In this document: piece after piece, positions 48,861 to 60,829 of the stretch | Numbering within the stretch: position 1 is the stretch's first letter | How the letters are laid out: each line of letters starts with the position of its first letter | From: Viscum album | Lineage: Eukaryota; Streptophyta; Magnoliopsida; Santalales; Viscaceae | NCBI GenBank assembly: GCA_963277665.1 | Contig: OY728143.1 | Location: forward strand, 235,467,591 to 235,531,590 | Direction of reading: 5' to 3' | DNA: 64,000 nucleotides | The notes under the pieces: model-generated | Told to the model about the DNA's origin: nothing | Databases searched by the model: none | What the model saw: the letters and a program-made list of their open reading frames with translations, nothing else | Translations under genes and position numbers: made by a program

Positions 48861-49890
48861 ATGGCCATGCTCTGCTACTTGAGGACGAAGAGAATCACTG
48901 GGCTGTCCTCTTCCTTCACCATCTACCATCTCCTGATCTAAATCTGGTGCAACCTGCTGCTGCTTCCTCGGTTAGAACTGCCTCAACAGAAGAACCTGGA
49001 GGAGAGAAACTGGTGCATGATGAATGCTCTGAAATTTTGGGAAATCCCGCTGCTGATGACCTCGACCACCATAAGAAAAACAATCACCAGATCTCTTGTC
49101 ATAGGCCTAAGATTTTCTACCTCTAGAGAAACAAGATGTGAAGGGCTGGGACCTACCCCTGGCTGAATAGAAGCTCTTCTTCCCTGAAAACTGGGAACCC
49201 TGGACCTCAGCTCTGGTTCATGAGGAATGACGATGACTCCCCTATCATGAAGCTCTTTTTCTGGCAAATGTCCTCTCAGAAACATATTCCAATGCCAGCA
49301 CCTCAAGATATGTCTTCTGCATAAATTGAGTGACATGGCGCTGGATCTATGGACGCAAAGACTCCTCAAAATGCCCCTCCCTAGCCTCCTCATCTGGGAA
49401 CCGGTCTGAATCATCTCGTAAAAGGTTCCTGAAATGGATTCCAATCTCTTGCACACTGGTGCTCCCCTATCAAAGGGTATGAATCTCCTAGCATCTGGAT
49501 GACTTTTCGGTAGAAGAATGAAACTCAACTCTAAACTTGTCCCATAACTCCTCCCATGAGATCGATAACTCCTCGTGATCCCCGAGGAACATGAACCACC
49601 ATTGCCTCGCTGCTCCATTCAGCATCGTCACAACGAAGGACACCCAGTGCTCCATCATAGAACAGATCATACTGAAGCTGATCTTGAAGTCCTCTAACTA
49701 TTCTTCCATGACTACATCTGAAATGGATCCCTCATTCATCTATAAACTCTAGTGTTGAAACTCCTTAGTGTCTTCCTCCAAGTGTCATCGTCATCAACCT
49801 CTACCATAAGGTGATCTGCTGGAACAACCAGCTGGACATCTTCTATGCGATCCTGATGAGGACGTCGACCTGGTGCCAAACCTATGAAAT
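48861..49890 (-). pseudogene. Element F: gag
   Basis: The minus strand starts with APGRRPHQDRIEDVQ near 49,885. The conserved gag segment is MLNGAARQWWFMFLGDHEEL at about 49,630-49,570 with WDKFRVEFHSS after it. A 211-codon frame at 49,618-48,983 partly follows another frame and its last part is Ser/Pro/Arg-rich, as expected for the gag tail. A Gly/His-rich segment near 48,870-48,800 may replace the nucleocapsid. No intact zinc knuckle is seen. Several frameshifts are present. Confidence 0.65.
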
Positions 49891-50247
49891 AAAATACAGT
49901 TAGGGCTCCTAAACCTGGAATATGGAAAACTCAATAATAATTAATTAATTTTTTTCTTTAATTAATATTATATTAACCTATCCCAAGGTCTACCCATTCA
50001 AACATGGGCACAAAAAAGAACGATGCATGAACCTTTCCTTGGTCTCTACCCTACAACTAGGATTACCTCGTTTAGTAGCCATTGTAATCTTAAAGGTCCG
50101 TACATCGGATCATATGGGGACCTAAATGCCTTTGTCTCATCTGGTCTCCTGTGTTTACATAACTTTCTAAACATGAATGACACCATTTCCCTACCAACCA
50201 ATGCAGCCTCACCTGTGCAAAACTCCCAAATACATCCTATCTCTCAA
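49891..50247 (-). other. Element F: leader
   Basis: The untranslated region between primer site and gag, AT-rich near 49,935-49,980. The 78-codon plus frame at 50,023-50,259 has no motif. Confidence 0.5.
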
Positions 50248-50264
50248 CCTGACCTATGATACCA
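50248..50264 (-). other. Primer-binding site of element F (tRNA-iMet type)
   Basis: The minus strand reads TGGTATCATAGGTCAGG, close to the iMet primer site with a few changes, just left of the 5' LTR. Confidence 0.75.
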
Positions 50265-50267
50265 CTC

Positions 50268-51491
50268 TATCACAACCCCTACCCACAAAGTGTACCCCTC
50301 ATGGGCCGAAAATGTAAGAAGGGATATAATGACCCCTGAGTGCCACCTCAAGTCGGCCTCAGGTTCGCGACTAGCACCGAGGGTATAGTAACACACGAAT
50401 GGGAGGCATTACCCTCTTAGAGAACACATTCGAAAGATATAGATAAGATAAACACCAACCACATCCAACTCAGAACTGAAATATAAAAGAAAATCTAGGT
50501 GCACACATGTAATTTCATGCAAAATTACTACAACTTGAAGGGGAATGACATCAATTTCCCAAAAGAATGTAAAAACAGCTGCAACCACAAGCCCAAATAT
50601 TTTTACAACCCCATGATAGTAGAAACCAGCTTTATATCCAACCTCCTCAAAGTGACCTGAAAAATAGTTTATATATACATAGGGTGAGTATAACAGTATA
50701 CTCAGTAGGATTATCCCTAGAGCCTCTCGTGAAAAAGTAAATAAAGCATGTTAAAGCACACTGAACAACAAGTGAAACTAACTCATCATCTGAAAATGTA
50801 TACTAAGTTCCCAGCCTCACCATGGCTACTCTCACCAAGTAACACATAAAATAATATATCATATAATAAAGAATATCAAGGGTACCCTACTACTACTTCC
50901 CTACTGGTTTTCCTCTTTTCCCCAACATCTCACATCCTAAAAATCTCTCTCAAAAAAGGATTTCCAGTAGACACATGGGTGAAGCACCACAATATGCACC
51001 TCGTGCAAAAAAACCACCACATCCACCCAAGAAATTAACCAGGTAGTTTATGGGATACACCACAACTTGCATAACGTGTATCATATGTCAGGTATTTACC
51101 TCAAGCCATTACAGACCATACACTGAATAAGGATCCTCAGGCTACCACAACCTATAGACATTACACCTATAGTAGTCCATAGGAAACTATATTCCGAATA
51201 TGTGTGTGTGAATAAACACAGGACATTACAAACCATTAAACACATATATGGGGAAAACTAACCATTGTTCCTACCAGCACTTAGAACTACCAAGAGAAGA
51301 GATCAGGGCCAAAGGGGGTAGTCAGCCATTTTTCCTCCCACCAAAATGTTATAGGAAAACACCCCCCAGTGGATCAGAAACTATGGGGTGTTAGTTTCCC
51401 TTACTGACAGGGTGGAGTAGCATATAGAAACAAAAAAAATTCTAGGATATACTATATCTCACAACCACACTATAGGAATAACCTGGTCTTA
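50268..51491 (-). repeat. Element F: 5' LTR, truncated on the right
   Basis: It aligns with 21,295-22,520 at about 80% identity in the part compared. The match stops at about 51,491, so roughly 2.8 kb of the U3 side is absent. Sequence of element I follows without an evident target duplication. Confidence 0.75.
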
Positions 51492-53561
51492 GAAATAAAT
51501 TCTATAAGAACTCATATCTTCTTTTCAGTTATGTTTTTCCTTTTTCTGGTGTTTTTAAGAAATGTGGTGTTTCTTGAATTTTTTTAAGTACAAGCTGTGT
51601 ACTTTATGAGTTCACAATGTGTACACGGATTCCATAGGAGGCCTTTTGCTGGCCGTGTCAGGGCCACACACAAGGTAAGGTGGGGTGATGTGGAGGTCGC
51701 CTAAAGCGATGTACAGAAATAGCAAGTACATGTTGTGTACAGCAAAAGTACATGCCATGTATTTTGTTTTTTTCATTAAACGCACCGACGTCCTGTCTGA
51801 CAGTCAGAACCGTCTTCTTATAGGATTTCTTCATTTGAGAGAACCCACATGACTGAGTATCTTCGACGAAACCTTGAACCTCCATACGTCCTTTTAATCA
51901 AATGTTGTCAGTTGGGTTGGAATTGCATCGGGGAGTTCAATCTTCTCCTAGGGAATCATTTTCCAATTTCTCTTCTTTTCTGAATTATCGTGTTTTGAAC
52001 GTTTTAGATGTTTTTTAGATCTACGACGTTCAAAATAGATTCAATATTCTAGGTTCATGTATATTTATCCCCTTACCCCGAGGTATGTGGTTTGTGCCTT
52101 TCTGTAGTGATTCTTTGAGTACTTTTTTGCAAACTTCACCAATACCCTTGAATGGGGTATTGTGTGTTTACCATTTCTCCCTTGTTGTTTGTCTACTTTT
52201 CGTGTATTCTTGAGTAGAGGATATTGTTTGTGAATAGGGTTATTTGTTGCGCTTTAGATGTATTTTCCATGAATGTTTATCCTGTCTTGACCATTGGGTC
52301 TAGTTTTCATATTTTGATGCTGTTTACTTTCCCATTCCTAGTGTTTTAGGATCGAGTGAATTTTTTTATGACATGCTATTAGGCTGTGTAATGCTATCCA
52401 AGTAGTTCTTGAGTTTTACTTTGGTTTTCATGTGCTTCTACTCTTTCTTGACTTACACGAGGCCGTGAGAACCTGGTGTGTAGACCATAGGGAGAATTGA
52501 TGTTGAGGTATTCTCCAGAGCGTCTTTATAATTATATGATGTGAGACCATAGAGGTAATTGATGTTTAGTGCTTCCCCAGAGTGTCTGTTTTTCCTCAAC
52601 GTGGTCCACAAGGGGAATTGACGTTGAGTGATTCCCTAGAGTGCCTTTAGTACGATTCGAGGCTATAGGGGTAATTGACAGTGAGTGCTTCCCTAGAGAG
52701 TCTATTCATTAGCTAAACCAGAGAGGTGAGACCGTGTGTGCTTCCCAGAGGGTTGCCTATATCTCCTAGGTAGGACCAGAGCGGATAGGTTGTGAGTACT
52801 TCCCATAGGGTTACAGGTTTGTGTTATCTGTTTTTATTAGCAGTTGTTTGATAATTGATCTGTGGATTTTTTGTTGCTGAGTACTTTCTTGATTACTACT
52901 TTTTGTACTTTTACATTCCATATATTCACTGACTTTTAGGCACAGATCTTCAGGTGGTTTCACACTAGGATTTAGTCTCACACCCTATTTGGGCCATGAT
53001 TTTGGGCCCTAATAGATTGTATAGCTATAGTTATAGACAATGGAAAGTGCCCTTTTTTCTCCAGGTTCTTGATTGATGTGGAGTTGGAGGGCATGGGACC
53101 CAGCTATGGCTTGGGATGCTGAGAAGTTTATCTGCTTTATTTTTCACATTGGTTTAGCGATGTTTTATTCCAGTATTTTGAATTTTTTGTCTATTTTAAT
53201 TGACATATATGTACCATTAATCACATTATATATATGTGTGTTCTAGTTGTTTATCATTTCATTCTTCTGTGTTTTACTGTTGTTGAATATTACTACTTCT
53301 GCTATTGTATATTTTTTTTATCTTTCGTTGTGATACTCTACCTACGAGGGCATAGTTTCCCCACTATCACACCCAAGGCCTTCGCTGCTAGTCAGTATCC
53401 TCTGGAATTTGGGGAAATGAGCCTGTGGCCATGTGACCAACCGGGTACGGGGCACCTCTTTGTGGCTTCCAGAACCGAGACATTACAAAGTGCTAATAGT
53501 GGGTTCTATTCTCTTGACTTAAAGTTTAGTTTCTTTAGCCAGGGAGAGGACTGAATAGGCA
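51492..53561 (+). repeat. Element I: probable 5' LTR
   Basis: It precedes the plus-strand gag of element I. It holds a tandem repeat (52,460-52,810) and GTACAAGCTGTGTAC-type motifs at 51,590-51,780. The 3' boundary is proposed at CA 53,560-53,561 because a weak tRNA-Met-like site follows; an alternative is 53,482. The 5' boundary is not defined: no TG start was found at the junction with F. Confidence 0.4.
52460..52810. repeat. Imperfect tandem repeat, units of about 50-60 bp
   Basis: About six diverged units share GGGGTAATTGAC (or GAATTGATGTTGA), GTGCTTCCC and AGAGTGTCT blocks. It lies within the putative LTR of element I. Confidence 0.7.
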
Positions 53562-53563
53562 CT

Positions 53564-53576
53564 TGGTACTAAGCTG
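53564..53576 (+). other. Possible primer-binding site of element I
   Basis: TGGTACTAAGCTG resembles a decayed iMet primer site and follows a CA dinucleotide by two bases. Weak. Confidence 0.3.
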
Positions 53577-54934
53577 TTCCCGGGAGTAGCTAACCCGTGT
53601 ACAAGGAAAATCCAATCTACCATGTTTATTGAATTTTTTTTTCTTTTCAATTTTATAGTTAATTTTATTTCACCATTGGGATACTCACATGTTTTGTGCT
53701 CTTATAGTTGATGTTATTGAGGTTCTATTTCTGTTTCAACCCGATGAGATGAGGGTATTCCATCTCATGCATCATATAGGCACTTCCTAGAAATCACATG
53801 TCATGCATTCTTTCCATGTCATCTGGGATGAATTAGCAATTTCATGTTGTTGTGATAGATGTTGTATAGAATGTTCATGGTGTTATGATAGATGCCTTGA
53901 TGAAAATATCTACTTCTTGTTAGATCATTGATTGTGTGAGGTTTAGTTTGAATGAATGCCAAAGTTTGGTTCTTGATGAGTTATGGTCCGTCATGGACAA
54001 GAATTAGTTGGGTCATTAACTTGTTTACCTTTTTTGTAACATGTATATGAAGCCAAAGTTTGATTCGCCGGGAGCATGGGACCTCAAGGATTGGAATTTG
54101 GAACTTTTAGTGTTCTTTTCAGTGTTTTATGGGCTCCATAGTAGTTTCTGAGGCTTACTGTCGGCAAAAACCCAGAATAGGTGCCCTATAGTTTTGACTA
54201 CATGCCATTTGTTCTTATGTTATAGAAGAAATAGTTTTTCTTAAGTACACGCCGTGTAGTCTCTGACCATGTCATAGGCCATGTGGGCAGAGACACGGGA
54301 TGGGAAAAGTCTGGTGGAAACACTCATTGTCTGTGTTGAATACGCCATGTAGTATAATCCAAGAAACCTGGCCGTGTAGCTAACAACACAGGTCGGTGGA
54401 GTCTCTTCTTATAAATGTTGTGTCCCCCTTGAACACATCGTGTAGTCTAATCCAGGTACCAGGATTTTTCACAAACAACACGGGTCAGTGTTATCCTATC
54501 ACGTACACACCGGGTCTATCAGGAACACACCTTGTAGGTGAGCCATGTGTCTGACCGTGTCATTAACAACACAAGAAAGGTAAAGCTTTTCCAGTACACG
54601 CCATTTATAAATTTAACATGTCATGTAGTCTTATCTTAGGAGAGTCGTGTGGCTTAACCATGTAGATGGACTCGGGCAGGGAAAGTGGATACAAGTACAC
54701 GCAGTGTTTTTTTGAGAACACATTGTGTGTTTGGGGTATTACATGACCAATTAAGGCAAAAGTACATGACCCTATTAAAGACATCAGGGAACACGCTATG
54801 TCGGTAGTGTACACGCCATGTAGACATGTTTTGTAAAACTTGAATGTTTTCTTCCTCTCGTTATCTTCTTATACTCCTTTATTTCAGTCCTTGATAATTT
54901 AGATCTAAGGTGCGCGCTTGACATTGCAGAGTCA
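53577..54934 (+). other. Element I: leader or LTR sequence with TACACGCCGTGTAG-like motifs
   Basis: No gene is recognised over 1.36 kb. From 54,240 to 54,830 about ten variants of CACGCCGTGTAG occur (for example near 54,246, 54,599, 54,697 and 54,808), each partly self-complementary. Similar motifs occur at 51,590-51,780 and on the minus strand at 16,440-16,700 in element E. The 69-codon minus frame at 54,605-54,814 is not a gene. Confidence 0.5.
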
Positions 54935-55920
54935 TGCCACCAAGACATCCTCTAGTTGTACGCTAGTTTCCAGGTGATGATTAGACACTGGACATGGTAG
55001 ATCCGAGGATTCTTAAAGATCCTTATGTTGTGCCAGTCTTAGAACAAGATGTTATACCTATTACCAGTACTAATGAGTAGTTAGAAGAAGGCTTAATGAG
55101 GATGATTAAGACCATTCAGGGAGTTCCACCTCCTGCCCCGTCAATGGAAGATTTGACTTTGGTCTTCCAGTAGCAGTATCCTCCCACTTTCTCAGGGGAA
55201 GGAGGACCTCAGGCTATAGATTCATGGCAAGAATCCATGCTGGCGATCTTTGAGCATCTGGAGATGCCTCCAGAAAAGAGAGTAAATCTTGAAACCTAAA
55301 TGTTATGGGATTCCGTCAAGAGATGGTAGGATGTAATCTCACAGGCTGTTCATCAGCAGGATATGGCTTGGGAGGAGTTCTAGTGCATCTTCAATGAATA
55401 CTTCTATCCAATGACCTTGAGGGATGACCGAGACTGAGAGTTTATGAGACACGAGAAGGGTACCTTATCGGTTATTGAGTACTCATCTTGTTTCAACAAG
55501 CTTCATCATTTCACACCCTTCCTATGATGAGATGGGTTACTTCTATAAATAATGTATGGGGATGGACTGAGACAAGAAATCTGATCTATGGTGAATATCT
55601 TCAGGTTGACTTCTATTGCTTCCATCATTAACCAGGCAATAATCATGGAGCAGACTTTGAGGGAATCCAGAGTTGTGAGATATGGTGGCTGGACATCCAG
55701 AGTTAGTGACCCGCCAGCTGATAGCCGTAATCTCCTTAGGGAGACTACACGAGGAGATCCGAGTAGGCGGGATGCATCTTCTAGTAGCCAGGTGGTGTGA
55801 TACCTATGCGGGAGAAGTGAGCATATGAGGCTGCAGTGCCAGAGAGACCTGGTGGAGTGCTGATCTTGCAGCAAGTTGGGGCACCATAAGCATTTCTGTC
55901 AGATCATTTCACCTATAGAT
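54935..55920 (+). pseudogene. Element I: gag with two zinc knuckles
   Basis: The ATG at 54,935 begins MPPRHPLVV and is followed soon by a stop. Gag-like text then continues with WQESMLAIFEHLEMPPEKR near 55,227, WEEF near 55,370 and GTLREFVRYG-like remnants. Two zinc knuckles close the region: YLCGRSEHMRLQC at about 55,800 (first Cys codon apparently turned to TGA) and ECxSCSKLGHHKHFC at about 55,856 (one position is a stop). Stops and frameshifts are throughout. The 122-codon minus frame at 55,506-55,874 is antisense shadow. Confidence 0.7.
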
Positions 55921-56159
55921 GGTGCCAGGGGTTCATCTATGACTTCACATATAGGAGCAGTTCGGCTAGTTTCTCACCAGTCTGGTAACTGGTGTTCTTT
56001 CATCCATTCAGGCTGAGGTGGAGGTAGCATCCGTGGTGGTTAGTCACCAGGCCATCAGCGATTGTAGGGTGGATCAGCTCAGAGTATTCAGGAAGGGTCA
56101 CAGGGCCACGAAGCTGGCCAGACTTGTGTAGGGGAGAAGACCCATCAGGAGTAGGATCC

Positions 56160-56540
56160 TGTAACCTCTAAAGTTTGAGGTATGATCATAGTTGTCTCAG
56201 ATTTATCTTCATATCTTTTCGATAATGTTGGTACACATAGCTTTATATCTGTCACTGTTGTGGAGAGACTTGGGATCTGTATCATTTCTATTGCATATGT
56301 TTTGACACTAGACACTACTTTGGGGACAAGAGCATATGGTGTACGTCAGTGCAAGGAGTGCCCTCTTGAGGTTGGTGGGTGTCGCTTCCTTTGGTATCTC
56401 TATGCCCTAGAGATGACATGCTATGATGTCATTCTCAGAATGGACTAGCTAGTTCCCGTCCAGGCAGTCGTTGATTGTTATCACTGCAGGGTGAGTTTCA
56501 TATCACCCAAGGGAGGATATTTTCAACATAAGGGCGAGAG
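56160..56540 (+). pseudogene. Element I: aspartic protease
   Basis: The frame 56,182-56,448 (88 codons) begins MIIVVSDLSSYLFDNVGTHS and ends EMTCYDVILRMD, matching gypsy protease from its active site to the RT hand-over. The active site reads FDNVG, where the family has an Asp followed by a small residue and Gly, so catalysis is probably lost. About 240 bases between gag (55,920) and this domain are decayed linker. Confidence 0.7.
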
Positions 56541-56659
56541 GGATGTCTAGGCGAGCAGAGCGGGTCCAGAGCATCATGGGTTGGGAGCCGTTACAGCCCA
56601 GATTTCTAGTCCTTATCTGGATGACCAGGGGACTTCACAGTTATAAATTTTTCCAGTGG

Positions 56660-57177
56660 TTGATTGTTTCAGATATGTCTTTCCAAGAGCCGCATCGGTG
56701 TACATTTCTCTTTATTTGATGGCCACACCTGAGTTATAGGATCTCAAGAAGCAATTAGAGGTGTTACAGGCAAAGGGATTCATCTGACCTAGTACTTCTC
56801 CTTGGGGTTTTCCTTTCTGGTTTGCGAAGATAGGAGATAGTACCCTTAGGCATTGTGTGGATTATCATAAGTTGAACCAGTTGATGGTCAAGAATAGATA
56901 TCCATTTCCTATTATTAATGATCTCTTTGATCAGCTTCGAGGAGCTCAGGTGTTCTTGATGATTGACTTGAGGTTCGGTGATCATTAGTTTCACGTTAGA
57001 CCATCAGATATACCTCTCACAGTCTTCCGGAATAGGTATGGTCTATTTGAGTACATGGTTATGCCGTTTGGTCTCACAATCACGCATGTATGTTTCATGG
57101 CACTGATGAACCGAGTGTTCCATCCACAGTTGGATTCCTTGTGGTTGTTGTTGTGGATGATATCTTGGTGTAATCTC
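56660..57177 (+). pseudogene. Element I: reverse transcriptase, N-terminal part only
   Basis: RT text is spread over frames: IKNRYPFPI-like near 56,890, LFDQLRGAQVF near 56,929, [14 protein letters not shown] near 57,036, and the catalytic region at 57,141-57,170 reading [10 protein letters not shown], with a stop straight after. At 57,178 a new LTR begins, so the thumb, RNaseH and integrase are displaced or lost. The DD pair survives but upstream stops exclude function. Confidence 0.75.
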
Positions 57178-59278
57178 TGTAACACCCCGAATTTTTATGA
57201 GAATTATTATTTATAATTTCATTGATGTATTTTGTTGTACGCTTCACAAATATTATCTTGCTCTATACGAAACACCGTATTAGCTTTTAATATACGCAAC
57301 ACTATTCTTGTCTTGTGATGAAGACAATTTCAAGTTATTTTGAATACAATTCATTTTACACAACATGTATAGATTATGGTCAATTTATAAATGAAATATA
57401 TTTTAAATATGTTATACATAACACTAAAGGAAGCTTTTCCTACACACAACCCTGAGTTGGCTTGAATTACACGTAAGAGAGACCATCCTCGATAGCTTGT
57501 GTTGTACGCAATATCGAGTATCACTAAACGAGATATTATTATAATATTATCAGGAACTAGATTTAATGAATATTATTAAATAAATTTTAAATTTGATAAC
57601 ATTATAATTCATCTTAAACATTTTCTAGTCATGGTATAAGAACAAAATAAATTTTTCGGGTAAAATAAGTATTTTTCAAAAAATGCAGTTTTTCCACCTT
57701 TTGACGGTGCACCCATTTAAAATATAAATTTTAACCAGTTTATAAGTTCAATTTTACAAAATAAACTTCTTCTTATGAATCATGATATAAAAATTTATGT
57801 TGGATAATGTTTTGATATATTTCTCCTAACGTTCATATTTTGTTGAATAGTAAAAATGCGTTATATTTTAATTAAAAACAAATTTTTTGATCAAGATAAT
57901 TTATATGGTTAAATTATAATATGGATTGGTTTTAAAGTATAAATATAATATCTTTTTACCATTTAATATAATGTATGTCATTATCATTAATTTTACCTCG
58001 AAATCATAGGTAAAAACATTTCAATCTTTTTCAATGTTTTAAATAAATACCCATTTTATTCAACAAGGGGATTAATTTTAAATTAATTACTACATTCTCT
58101 GTGTCCTGAATTTTGAAAAAAGTATTCCATATTTGGAATTAGTAGGTTCAAATTACGTTAATATACTACTTTTATATTTTTGGTCATTATGAATAGTAAC
58201 TACAGTAAATTTTATTTACCACAATTAAATTTAAATCAAGCAATTAAGGGTAACGATAATATTATAAAATTACCCTAACACCAGCCAAAATTCTATTGGA
58301 TTAATAAAATTAGACCCATATCACCTAAGGGTCAGAATAGATTCTTTTCATGGACTTTTGACCATGAAAATAATGTAATTATTATTAAAACCATTGAAAG
58401 TGACAACATGTCACTCTCTTATATATTATAAGTGTAATAATTTAAATTTAGTGATAAACGTCATAAAACATCGAACATAAATAGTCAAAATAAAGCTAAT
58501 AAAATTATCTAAATTATGTGAATTAATTTGTAATTTTTAGGGATTAAATAATTATCATTAATGGTGACAAAATAGTGATGCATAAATTGTTTATTTAGTG
58601 ACAAATCAATAATAGAGTTTTTATTAAACTAATAGTGACCATAAAAGGCACAAACACCAGACCAAAACTTTTTGGTCGTGTAAATGTAATCCATAATAAT
58701 CAAATGGTCGAATATTTGTCCATTTGGAACCATATTATAGGGATTATGACACTTATATTATTTTACTCTAAATGAGGTCAAAGTTGTCACCTTTATAATT
58801 TAATAAATATAACAATTTAAATGTTGTGATTTTAAGATGATAAATTCGAGTAAAAGTATTATTATAGAGGATATTATATTTATCTGAATCATAATATTTT
58901 ATTTTTAATTTTCATGCAAAACATAAATATATTAAATAATAATACACAAATGTTGTGGTAATTATTTTATTAATGGGAAATATCAAATAAATGGTTTTAA
59001 AAATATCAAAATAAATGTTATATGAAAAAATTAATGTCCTCAATGAATTTTTTAGAAGAATATGACATGTTAGGAATCTAGTAAATATTTTGGTTCTAAT
59101 ATATCTTCTGTATGGATTAAATTTATATTCAAATAATTTAAAAGTGTTAAAATTGACACTGTTGATATTTTATAAAAATAACACATTATTAAATTGTTTA
59201 AAAATTACAAAAATATTTAAAAATTACAAAATGAATATTATGTGGTCGAAAAAATAACAATTCATCTAATTATGGACA
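57178..59278 (+). repeat. Element J: plus-strand LTR, right end missing
   Basis: It starts TGTAACACCCCGAATTT at the point where the element I RT is cut; ATCTC precedes it (candidate target duplication, partner not in window). Blocks resemble the element C LTR (CCACCTTTTGACGG near 57,697; TATTCCATATTTGGAATTAG near 58,123). It carries no TATA/leader block before it is cut by the LTR of K at 59,279. There are no genes in its 2.1 kb. Confidence 0.7.
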
Positions 59279-60039
59279 TGTCATGACCCATCATTGGGGC
59301 CCGTGTAGTGACTACCGCATGCTCGACTTCCATAGGCTAGGGGCTGGCGACTAGCACCGAAGGTGAATCCCTGATAAAAAGGGAAGGAATTGCCTTTTAA
59401 CCTGTAACTCATGCAGTCTGAACACAAGAAGTAGAAGAAAAAGGTACTAATATAGAAATGAAAAGTGTGTTGAATGTAAGTGGACCAGTATACAAACCCA
59501 ACTTAACAAAAAGTACAAGTACAAGTAAAAAAGAAAACAACTCCCGGATCGTCCACTGGGGAATCCTACCTGAAGTGTAGGTACATAACTCAAACAAAAT
59601 GTCCCTGAAGTGCGTCCCATCTAGTCTAGTTCGAGAAGCCTCCCGTCTGTCACCCTCATCCTCGATCACTGCTGACTGTTGTCTGCACAGTACACAATAA
59701 GGTGCAGGTGAAGCCCGTGCAGGGGTGAGTATAACAATACTATGTAGGGGACCCCGAGTCCCCCGAGGGTCTCCGAGAATACACTAATGATAAACCACAG
59801 AAGTATGATATAATCATGAAGTAACAACCTACCCTACATGGTTATATGCCCATACATATACCTAAGTAACCAATAACAGTTAGACTCCAACTCTCGAGCC
59901 CAAACACAACTCAGTCCTCAAAGGAAGTAAAGTCAGTCACCACGATGATAATGGTTGAAAGTCATGACTCAGCTCACACAGGTATAAATCTTTTGTAGAG
60001 TGATAGAGATGATAAGGTGTAGTCACTGATTCATCTAAG

Positions 60040-60335
60040 CTGTCGGACCCACACAGGATTCAGGACCAGCAAATCTGTCAGACCCACACAGGATCCAGGA
60101 TCAGCTATTCTATCGATCCCACATAGGATCCAGGAATAGAAGTCAGAACTGTCGGACCCACAGAGGATCCTGGTACAGTAGTCATCATTGTCGAACCCAA
60201 GGAGGATTCTGGTATATAAGTCATCTCTTTCTAACTCATGAAGGATTCTGGTACAGAAGACATCATGGTAGAACCCATGGAGGATCCTGGTACATTATCG
60301 TCGCTGTCGAACCCACAAAGGATCCTGTCATCTCA
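60040..60335. repeat. About 38-40 bp tandem repeat, seven to eight copies
   Basis: Units share the core CCCACAGAGGATCCTGGTAC preceded by TGTCGGA. Copies start near 60,040, 60,080, 60,115, 60,150, 60,190, 60,230, 60,267 and 60,305. Confidence 0.85.
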
Positions 60336-60829
60336 GTCAAAGCCAGCCCTAGGGTTCCCGCACACAGTACACTCGATTCCTAGAGGGTCCTCTCCTCAAG
60401 CCAAGTGTCGATACATACACTATCACAAATTCCTGAGTTGATGTATCCTGTAGTTCCATCTCATCATAAGGAACCCAACGCGATAGACGGTGCATCAATC
60501 GGATGCCCAGTCTATGAGTAATTGGAATTTCTATTTGAGGGGCCAAGTTGGTTTTTAGACTCAAACCAACTCAAATTTACTCCAATGACGTCCGAACCTC
60601 AAGTAGAGTATTACCAAGAAATCATATCACTCCAAAAATTCCATCACCATAGACGGTTCGTCGTTCGGACACCCGTAGCCCAAGATGCGGGCTAAAAGGT
60701 ATAAATGGCTGTCGCGGGTCCAGTCTGACCCAGTCGGACCGACCCGGTCCTACCCAGTCCGTACTAGGATCTGATCCGGTCTGTGGGTATGGACCGACCT
60801 GAGTGGTAGGCCTAGCCAGAAGGTGCGGC

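Larger units (their letters stand above)
21295..51491 (-). mobile_element. Element F: large minus-strand chromovirus, split by G and H
   Basis: A Ty3/gypsy element on the minus strand with its 3' LTR on the left (21,295-25,317) and part of its 5' LTR on the right (50,268-51,491). Internal order on the minus strand is primer site, gag, protease, RT, RNaseH, integrase, chromodomain. Element H interrupts the integrase at 46,128/36,557 and element G interrupts the chromodomain at 35,949/25,631. The pieces on either side read on in the expected domain order, so they were one element. The LTR ends differ at roughly 20% of sites over the first 220 bases by eye, making F older than its two guests. 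It is probably Tekay-type, judged from the iMet primer site, chromodomain and LTR ends. Confidence 0.8.
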
